Assembly (NCBI GenBank): GCA_900539145.1
Contig: UQAX01000064.1
Location: 1 to 9,180, forward strand
Source of the DNA: an uncultured Blautia sp.
Lineage (GTDB): Bacteria; Bacillota; Clostridia; Lachnospirales; Lachnospiraceae
Length of the DNA stretch: 9,180 nt
Direction: 5' to 3'
Part shown: positions 4,529-9,180 of the stretch, piece after piece
How the letters are laid out: each line of letters opens with the position of its first letter
Position numbering within the stretch: the stretch's first letter is position 1
Notes under the pieces: model-generated
Told to the model about the DNA's origin: nothing
Seen by the model: only the letters and a program-made list of their open reading frames with translations
Databases searched by the model: none
Made by a program: the position numbers and the translations under genes

Positions 4529-5950
4529 ATGAAATCAATTTGGAGAGAAACTTGTGAAATAGAAGAACGAAAACCTTTAGATGAGAATATAGAAACAGAG
4601 GTTGCAGTGATAGGCGCGGGAATGACGGGAATTTTAGCTGCTTATTATCTGCAAAGAGAGGGAAAAGATGTCGTGGTTTTGGAAGCAAAGGAAATAGGAA
4701 GCGGACAGACGCAGAATACGACAGCAAAGGTTACATCCCAGCATGGGTTGATTTATCATTCTTTGTTAAAACAATATGGGAAAGAAAAAGCCCAGCAGTA
4801 TGCGCTGGCAAATGAAACGGCAATCCGTGAATATCAGAATATCATTACAGATTTGCAGATAGACTGCGATTTCGAATATAGAAATTCTTATATTTATTCC
4901 AAAAGCCGAAAAGAACTGGAAGCAGAGGCAAAGGCAGCCTGCCTTTTAGGACTTCCTGCGGCGCTTACTAAAGAGGAGCTTCCATTGCCTTTTCCTGTAT
5001 GGGGCGCAGTGGAGTTTCAAAATCAGGCACAATTTTATCCGCTGAAGTTTTTAAAAGCCATCAGTGAAAAAGTGAGGGTTTATGAGAATACAGAAGTAGA
5101 AAGGGTAGAAGGGAATAAGCTTATAACAAAACAGGGAAGTGTGCAGGCAGAAAAAATTATTTTTGCCTGTCATTTTCCATTTGTAAATTTTCCCGGAATG
5201 TATTTTGCAAGAATACATCAGGAACGTTCTTATGTGCTTGCTCTAAAAGATGCGGCACAGGTAAACGGTATGTATATGGGGGCAGAAAAAGGAGATTATT
5301 CTTTTCGTAATTATGGGGAATACTTGCTGCTGGGAGGAATGGGACATCGCACAGGGAAAAATGCAGGGAGTTATGAAGCGCTGCGAAAGACAGCAGAGAA
5401 ATGGTTTCCAAATAGTCGGGAAATTTGCCACTGGTCAGCACAGGACTGCATGACGTTAGACAAAATTCCCTATATAGGGCAGTATTCCAAAGAAAATTCG
5501 GATTGGTATGTTGCCACCGGATTTCAAAAGTGGGGAATGACGACTGCTATGACAGCAGCGCTTATTTTGCGAGATTTGATTTGCGGACAGGAGGTCTTTT
5601 ACAAAGACGTTTTTTCGCCTTCCAGATTTTCTTTGGGTAATATACCTGCGCTTTTGGCAGAAACAGGACATTCTATAAAAGGACTGGGAAAACGTGTACT
5701 TTTTATACCGGGAAAGGAAGCCGAAGATATTCTGCCGGGACAGGCAGGAGTGGTGCTGTACAAAGGTAAAAAAGCCGGCGTTTATAAGGACATGGAGGGC
5801 AAAATTTATGCCGTGGATATCCGATGTCCTCATTTGGGCTGCCAACTTGAATGGAATGCAGCGGAATTAAGCTGGGATTGTCCCTGTCATGGCTCACGGT
5901 TTGATTATCGTGGAAACTTATTGAATAATCCGGCTCAGAAAAATATCTGA
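4529..5950 (+). CDS. FAD-dependent oxidoreductase with C-terminal Rieske [2Fe-2S] domain
   Basis: A 473-residue flavoprotein of the DadA/glycine-oxidase-like fold fused to a Rieske centre. The FAD-binding Rossmann strand is EVAVIGAGMTG (24-34, GxGxxG at 29-34), with the ribose-binding Glu at the end of VVVLEA (48-53). The second FAD-contact region is ATGFQKWGMTTA (329-340). The Rieske domain occupies about 385-473: CPHLGC (433-438) and CPCHGS (451-456) give cluster ligands Cys433, His435, Cys451 and His454. Cys438 and Cys453 are placed to form the stabilising disulfide of bc1-type Rieske proteins. The domain order is typical of FAD-Rieske proteins of anaerobes and Bacilli. The electron donor and substrate are unknown. 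AGGAG at 4518-4522 fixes the start. It converges on the recombinase gene with only 5 bp between stops and no clear terminator. Confidence 0.92.
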   Translation: MKSIWRETCEIEERKPLDENIETEVAVIGAGMTGILAAYYLQREGKDVVVLEAKEIGSGQTQNTTAKVTSQHGLIYHSLLKQYGKEKAQQYALANETAIREYQNIITDLQIDCDFEYRNSYIYSKSRKELEAEAKAACLLGLPAALTKEELPLPFPVWGAVEFQNQAQFYPLKFLKAISEKVRVYENTEVERVEGNKLITKQGSVQAEKIIFACHFPFVNFPGMYFARIHQERSYVLALKDAAQVNGMYMGAEKGDYSFRNYGEYLLLGGMGHRTGKNAGSYEALRKTAEKWFPNSREICHWSAQDCMTLDKIPYIGQYSKENSDWYVATGFQKWGMTTAMTAALILRDLICGQEVFYKDVFSPSRFSLGNIPALLAETGHSIKGLGKRVLFIPGKEAEDILPGQAGVVLYKGKKAGVYKDMEGKIYAVDIRCPHLGCQLEWNAAELSWDCPCHGSRFDYRGNLLNNPAQKNI

Positions 5951-5955
5951 CAATA

Positions 5956-7023
5956 TCAATCTTCTAATTTTTCTCTTAAAACGACGGCCTTGGAAGCAGA
6001 CCTGCGGCGCTCATCGCTTAATTTGGCATAGTGCTTCTTTGTGGTATTGACGTCAGAGTGTCCTAAAACATCTGCCACCAGATAAATATCTCCCGTTTCC
6101 CGATAGAGGGCAGTGCCGTAGGTGCTTCGCAATTTGTGGGGCGTAATGGTTTTTACCGAAACGGCAGAAGCATATTTTTTTACCATTTTTTCTACGGCAT
6201 CTACGCTGATACGTTTTCTCTGCCCGGAGAGAAAGAGCGCATCTTCATGGCCGGAGAGGGGAGTAATGCTGTTTCTGGAAATTTCCAGATAATCCTTTAA
6301 AGCTTGCTCCACTTCAGCGCCAAAATATACAATCATTTCGTTGCCGCCTTTTCGAAGAATACGGATGCCGTTATTTTTAAAATCAATATCACCAATGTTT
6401 AAGCCCACCAATTCGGACACACGAACACCTGTTCCTAATAGAAGAGTGACAATGGCAATGTCACGGTATTTTTGCTTATTATAGTGATAAAGCTTTACAC
6501 CGGATAATTGTTTTCCATAATTTTCGATATAGTCCAGAAGATTGGCAACCTCGTCAGGATCTAACTGAATAATGGCTTTTTCTTTGATTTTCGGCATATC
6601 TACAAGGCGAACCGGATTTGATGTCAATAATTGGCGTTTACATAAATAATCATAAAAGCTGCGAAGGCAAGACATTTTTCTGGCAATTCCGGTGCGGGAA
6701 TTGGTTTCTAATTTATTGTCCGCAGATTGATAAGCCTTTAGATATTCCTGAAATTCTTCAAAATCCACAGGTTCAAGTAAGGATAAATCCTGAATGGAAA
6801 TTTCAGACAGAGATTTTTCCTTTAAAGAAGGATTTGTTTCTTGTAAAAAGCGGAAAAAAACACGTAAATCATAAGCGTATGACAAACGAGTTTTGTCTGA
6901 GGTCGTGGGTTCTTTAGCACGGAAATAATCCTTGACATAAGGAGGAAGCTCTGTTAAAAATTCACGAAGCTTTACTGTATTTTCAATTTTTTCTTGTTCA
7001 CGATATGTAATTGGCTTTGCCAT
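5956..7023 (-). CDS. XerC/D-like tyrosine site-specific recombinase
   Basis: A 355-residue tyrosine recombinase that cuts and rejoins DNA through a 3'-phosphotyrosine. The N-terminal SAM-like core-binding domain covers about 25-135, and the catalytic domain about 150-345. The full catalytic set is present: Arg201 in GTGVRVSEL, Lys225 in the beta-hairpin (LRKGG), His296 and Arg299 in HKLRS, His322 in LGHSDV, and the nucleophile Tyr332 in KKHYAKL. It is slightly longer than XerC/XerD (about 300) because of about 25 extra N-terminal residues. TGGAGG precedes ATG at 7023. It has its own promoter at 7056-7084. No phage genes or att-like repeats flank it, so it looks like a resident chromosomal enzyme rather than an element integrase. 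Dimer resolution, phase inversion or cassette handling are all open. Confidence 0.93.
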   Translation of the reverse strand: MAKPITYREQEKIENTVKLREFLTELPPYVKDYFRAKEPTTSDKTRLSYAYDLRVFFRFLQETNPSLKEKSLSEISIQDLSLLEPVDFEEFQEYLKAYQSADNKLETNSRTGIARKMSCLRSFYDYLCKRQLLTSNPVRLVDMPKIKEKAIIQLDPDEVANLLDYIENYGKQLSGVKLYHYNKQKYRDIAIVTLLLGTGVRVSELVGLNIGDIDFKNNGIRILRKGGNEMIVYFGAEVEQALKDYLEISRNSITPLSGHEDALFLSGQRKRISVDAVEKMVKKYASAVSVKTITPHKLRSTYGTALYRETGDIYLVADVLGHSDVNTTKKHYAKLSDERRRSASKAVVLREKLED

Positions 7024-7055
7024 AAAGTACCTCCAAAAATATGATTTTCAAGAGT

Positions 7056-7084
7056 AGTTTAACATGGTTTCCGTGAAAAGTCCA
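7056..7084 (-). promoter_or_regulatory. Promoter of the tyrosine recombinase gene
   Basis: Seen on the - strand: -35 TGGACT (7079-7084), a 17-bp spacer, then -10 TAAACT (7056-7061). Transcription would start near 7049, about 26 nt before the ATG and upstream of the GGAGGT ribosome binding site. It lies downstream of the dtd terminator, so the gene is separately expressed. Confidence 0.5.
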
Positions 7085-7131
7085 TAGTTTTTCGGTTAAA
7101 TCTGTATTTGTCCGCTAAACTAATCGAATAA

Positions 7132-7178
7132 GAAAAACACCTTTTAAACTGCTGTTTTCAATTTCAAAGATGTTTTTC
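7132..7178 (-). terminator. Hairpin terminator of the transporter-dtd operon
   Basis: Seen: GAAAAACACCTTT (7132-7144) and AAAGATGTTTTTC (7166-7178) pair over 13 positions. The single non-Watson-Crick position is a G.U pair in the - strand RNA but a mismatch in the + strand RNA, favouring - strand use. Bases after the stem on the - strand read TTATT. The loop is 21 nt and the stem is AT-rich, so it may be of moderate strength. The DNA between it and the dtd stop (7179-7224) is almost all A and T. Confidence 0.55.
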
Positions 7179-7224
7179 TTCTGATTTTTTCATTTTTTAA
7201 ATTTTAAAAAAATTATTTTATTTT

Positions 7225-7674
7225 TTATGCAAATGTATTTTCGTCCAATAAAATGGTAAACGGTCCTTCGTTAATCAGAGAAACTTTCATCAACGCACCG
7301 AATTTTCCTGTTTGTACTACGGGAACCAATTCTTTTACTTTTTCTACCATATATTCATAAAGCTGTTGTGCCTTTTCAGGTTCTCCCGCATCAAAAAAGC
7401 TTGGGCGGTTTCCCTTCTTACAGTTGGCATATAAGGTAAATTGTGATACCAGAAGGATTTCTCCGTTTACGTCTTTTAAGGAAAGGTTTGTTTTTCCGTT
7501 TTCATCTGTGAAAATACGAAGATTTACCATCTTTTTTACATATTGGTCTATGGTCTCTTTGGTATCGCTTTTGCCGATACCCACCAGAACCAAAAATCCT
7601 TTTTGAATTTCTGCGATGCTTGCTCCCTCTGTTTCGACGGAAGCATGGCTGACTTTTTGTATAACCAGTTTCAT
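7225..7674 (-). CDS. dtd: D-aminoacyl-tRNA deacylase
   Basis: A 149-residue protein, the standard Dtd length. It hydrolyses D-amino acids (and glycine on tRNA-Ala) from mischarged tRNA in the cytoplasm, keeping D-residues out of proteins. The two family signatures are present: SQFTLY (77-82) with the key Thr80, and the Gly-Pro motif in NEGPFT (135-140), where Gly137-Pro138 forms the cis-proline chirality gate. Most homologues have Asp-Gly-Pro; here it is Glu-Gly-Pro, a mild change. The start ATG at 7674 directly follows the TAA of the transporter gene with no gap. The ribosome binding site lies inside the end of that gene, so translation is probably coupled. It lies in a two-gene operon ending at the hairpin at 7132-7178. 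Confidence 0.96.
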   Translation of the reverse strand: MKLVIQKVSHASVETEGASIAEIQKGFLVLVGIGKSDTKETIDQYVKKMVNLRIFTDENGKTNLSLKDVNGEILLVSQFTLYANCKKGNRPSFFDAGEPEKAQQLYEYMVEKVKELVPVVQTGKFGALMKVSLINEGPFTILLDENTFA

Positions 7675-8988
7675 TTACTTCTCTTCCTCTTCTGCTTCTT
7701 TTTTCTCTGCCTTAGCCTGTGGTTTTTCAGAAACGGGATGTTTTTCTGAAAAATGGATAGGCTTTAAGGTTTCCGGATTGATATAGGCAATATCCTCATA
7801 AAAAGCTTCTTCCGTAGGCATTGCTTTTTTCTTTAATTCATGGTTTCGGAAGCACTTAATTCCTGCCATAAAGACTGCCCATAAAGGAACACCGATAATC
7901 ATTCCCGGAATGCCCATCAGACCGCCGAATAACAAAATTGCTACGATTACCATAAAGCTGGATAAGCCTGTGGAGTCTCCCAGAATTTTCGGTCCTAAAA
8001 TATTTCCGTCAAATTGCTGTAAAAGCAGAATGAAAATCAGGAAATACAGGCAGTGCATCGGATTAACCATTAGGATAATAAAGGCGCTGGGGATTGCTCC
8101 AAGGTATGGTCCGAAAAATGGAATAACATTGGTTACTCCTACTACTACACTGACAAGAAGACCATAAGGCGTACCGATAATGCTGGTACCGATATAGCAT
8201 AAAATACCGATAATAATTGAGTCGACGATTTTACCGCTGATAAAGTCTCCGAAAGTACGGTGTGTAAAACGAAAGGCTTTTACAATATTGTTGGCGTTTT
8301 CCGTATCAAAAATCGCATATACCAGCATTTTGGACTGTGTAACGAACGCCTCTTTCCCTGCCATCATATATACAGAAATAATCAATCCGATTAAAAGGTT
8401 TTTAATGAAAACAAGCGTTCCGAATACTCCTGTGGTCAAGGATTGAAGAAGCTGCTTGATTTGCGGTAAAACTTCAACATTTAAAAAGGTCTCGATTTTG
8501 GGAGAATAACGGTTCAAGTAATCAAAAACCGTAGTCTGCCATTCCGGATTATCCTTTAAAAGTGACTCCAGCCAATGGCGGATATTCTGTACATAGCGGG
8601 GGGAGTCATTGATAATGCTGATAATACTCTCCAAAATACTTGGCATAATCATAGCAAGCAGAGAATAAATTACAAGACCTGCAAAAATCAATGCAAAAGC
8701 AATACAGATATAGCGGATAATTTTTTTATGCTTTTTATCCAAGGCCAGATGGCGCTTTTCTTCTAAAAGGTAATAAATTTTTCTTTCTTGAAAGTTTACT
8801 ACCGGTATTAACAGGTATGCAATAATCGCACCGCAAATAACAGGCATTAAAATACTTGCCAAATTCTTAATGCGCCCAAGAAAAATATCCATACGAAAAA
8901 TAATAAAATAAAACAAAAGGCTGGCACAAATAACTGCAAATGCAGTTGTTCCCCAGTATAAATACTTTTTATTCCAACGAAACTTCAT
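7675..8988 (-). CDS. AI-2E-family membrane transporter
   Basis: A 437-residue integral membrane protein of the AI-2E (PF01594/PerM-like) family, whose members export or exchange small solutes; the autoinducer-2 name does not prove AI-2 transport. The start is placed at 8988, where AGGAGG lies 7 bp upstream; a longer in-frame reading to 9123 would cross the promoter at 9028. Hydrophobic segments are seen at about 11-31, 38-61, 92-115, 187-210, 254-273, 275-308, 312-325 and 344-378, in the usual family layout with a long soluble stretch at 116-185 between the third and fourth. The PFFGP motif (290-294) and the later GGLMGIPGMIIGVPLWAV region are typical. The tail (421-437) is a Lys/Glu-rich cytoplasmic extension. 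It is the first gene of the operon with dtd. Confidence 0.93.
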   Translation of the reverse strand: MKFRWNKKYLYWGTTAFAVICASLLFYFIIFRMDIFLGRIKNLASILMPVICGAIIAYLLIPVVNFQERKIYYLLEEKRHLALDKKHKKIIRYICIAFALIFAGLVIYSLLAMIMPSILESIISIINDSPRYVQNIRHWLESLLKDNPEWQTTVFDYLNRYSPKIETFLNVEVLPQIKQLLQSLTTGVFGTLVFIKNLLIGLIISVYMMAGKEAFVTQSKMLVYAIFDTENANNIVKAFRFTHRTFGDFISGKIVDSIIIGILCYIGTSIIGTPYGLLVSVVVGVTNVIPFFGPYLGAIPSAFIILMVNPMHCLYFLIFILLLQQFDGNILGPKILGDSTGLSSFMVIVAILLFGGLMGIPGMIIGVPLWAVFMAGIKCFRNHELKKKAMPTEEAFYEDIAYINPETLKPIHFSEKHPVSEKPQAKAEKKEAEEEEK

Positions 8989-9027
8989 ACGTTTCCTCCT
9001 TTCTTTTGATTTGCACAATATGCAAGT

Positions 9028-9036
9028 ATTATACCA
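9028..9036 (-). promoter_or_regulatory. Extended -10 promoter of the transporter-dtd operon
   Basis: Seen on the - strand: TGGTATAAT, an extended -10 (TGnTATAAT), with no good -35 at 16-18 bp. Transcription would begin near 9021, leaving a leader of about 33 nt with AGGAGG before the ATG at 8988. The same bases contain a + strand TATTAT (9027-9032). Confidence 0.5.
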
Positions 9037-9038
9037 CG

Positions 9039-9147
9039 TGCGCAGGCGAGGAAGCGCTTGCAAAGCATTTTCTCGACAAGCCGTGGGTTGTCGGTATAAA
9101 CCGACACATTTATGTGACGGCAAGCCAATATCATTGGCTTTTTTTTT
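9039..9147 (+). ncRNA. Candidate structured small RNA or leader with intrinsic terminator
   Basis: Seen on the + strand: stem CGAGGAA (9047-9053) with TTTCTCG (9069-9075), capped by GCTT/AAGC (9056-9066). A closing stem GCCGT (9080-9084)/ACGGC (9117-9121) encloses TGTCGGT (9089-9095)/ACCGACA (9100-9106) with an ATAA loop, plus a short CACA/TGTG hairpin (9105-9116). The terminator hairpin follows. GACAA (9075-9079) can instead pair with TTGTC (9088-9092), excluding the TGTCGGT stem, so two folds compete. A weak promoter (TTTTGA 9004-9009, 17 bp, TATTAT 9027-9032) would start it near 9039. No gene lies on this strand here, and no known RNA class was recognised. Confidence 0.4.
9122..9147 (+). 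terminator. Strong intrinsic terminator on the + strand
   Basis: Seen: AAGCCAAT (9122-9129) pairs perfectly with ATTGGCTT (9133-9140) over a 3-nt loop, with nine consecutive T residues at 9139-9147. This is a classic rho-independent terminator reading rightwards. No protein gene on that strand ends here, which implies a short transcript starting inside 9000-9080. On the - strand the A-run would precede the stem, so it would not terminate. Confidence 0.75.
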
Positions 9148-9180
9148 CCCACGCGCAAAAATTTTAACACATCAGACCGT

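Noticed and set aside
5930..5956. Terminator between the convergent FAD-Rieske and recombinase genes
   Set aside because: Only a 5-bp stem (TCAGA/TCTGA) is visible, with no T run on either side.
7179..7224. Near-pure A/T stretch after dtd as a special element
   Set aside because: It has no repeat unit or dyad and is best read as an ordinary AT-rich 3' region before the terminator hairpin.
8989..9123. 45-residue N-terminal extension of the AI-2E-family gene
   Set aside because: It crosses the promoter at 9028-9036 and the structured segment, and ATG 8988 has AGGAGG at ideal spacing.
9039..9147. Known riboswitch, 6S or SRP RNA
   Set aside because: None of the conserved sequence blocks of the classes I know (fluoride, ZTP, THF, preQ1, guanidine, small SRP) could be found.

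Overview
The window reads as chromosome of a low-GC Gram-positive anaerobe of the class Clostridia, most likely a Lachnospiraceae gut species. The reasons are the AT-rich codon use, strong AGGAGG-type ribosome binding sites, a conserved gene pair of an AI-2E-family membrane protein and dtd, a XerC/D-like tyrosine recombinase of the kind common in that family, and accessory proteins (HIT, DUF6487-like, FAD-Rieske) that are frequent there. This placement comes from protein resemblance read by eye, not from a search.

Bases 1-1660 are an AT-rich accessory block on the + strand. A possible terminator of an upstream gene is followed by a promoter-like segment with two dyads. Next comes a structured leader with a near-symmetric 29-bp-arm hairpin, and then three genes: an unrecognised 229-residue protein, a 54-residue DUF6487-like zinc-knuckle protein that lacks its second half, and a HIT-family hydrolase. 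The first two genes end in homologous copies of one 27-bp sequence (956-982 and 1151-1177). Each copy supplies the last codons and the stop of the gene before it, so the small gene sits between direct repeats like an exchangeable cassette. This is the most unusual feature of the window.

Bases 1668-5950 hold a GNAT acetyltransferase (-), a divergent MerR regulator with a GyrI-like effector domain (+), an Fe/Mn superoxide dismutase with Mn-type second-sphere residues, a conserved hypothetical protein, and an FAD oxidoreductase with a C-terminal Rieske domain. The 105-bp MerR/GNAT gap holds a textbook MerR-type promoter (TTGACT, 19-bp spacer, TATTAT) pointing at the acetyltransferase. Its -10 overlaps the -10 of the regulator's own promoter. 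The SOD and the Rieske flavoprotein suggest oxygen or redox stress handling, but only SOD and the hypothetical gene are tightly linked.

Bases 5956-9180 are read on the - strand. AI-2E-family transporter and D-aminoacyl-tRNA deacylase genes abut with no gap and end at a long hairpin terminator. A tyrosine recombinase gene then has its own promoter and converges on the FAD-Rieske gene with a 5-bp gap. Upstream of the transporter, on the + strand, lies a roughly 110-nt segment with several stems and a strong intrinsic terminator but no gene; it is a candidate small or leader RNA.
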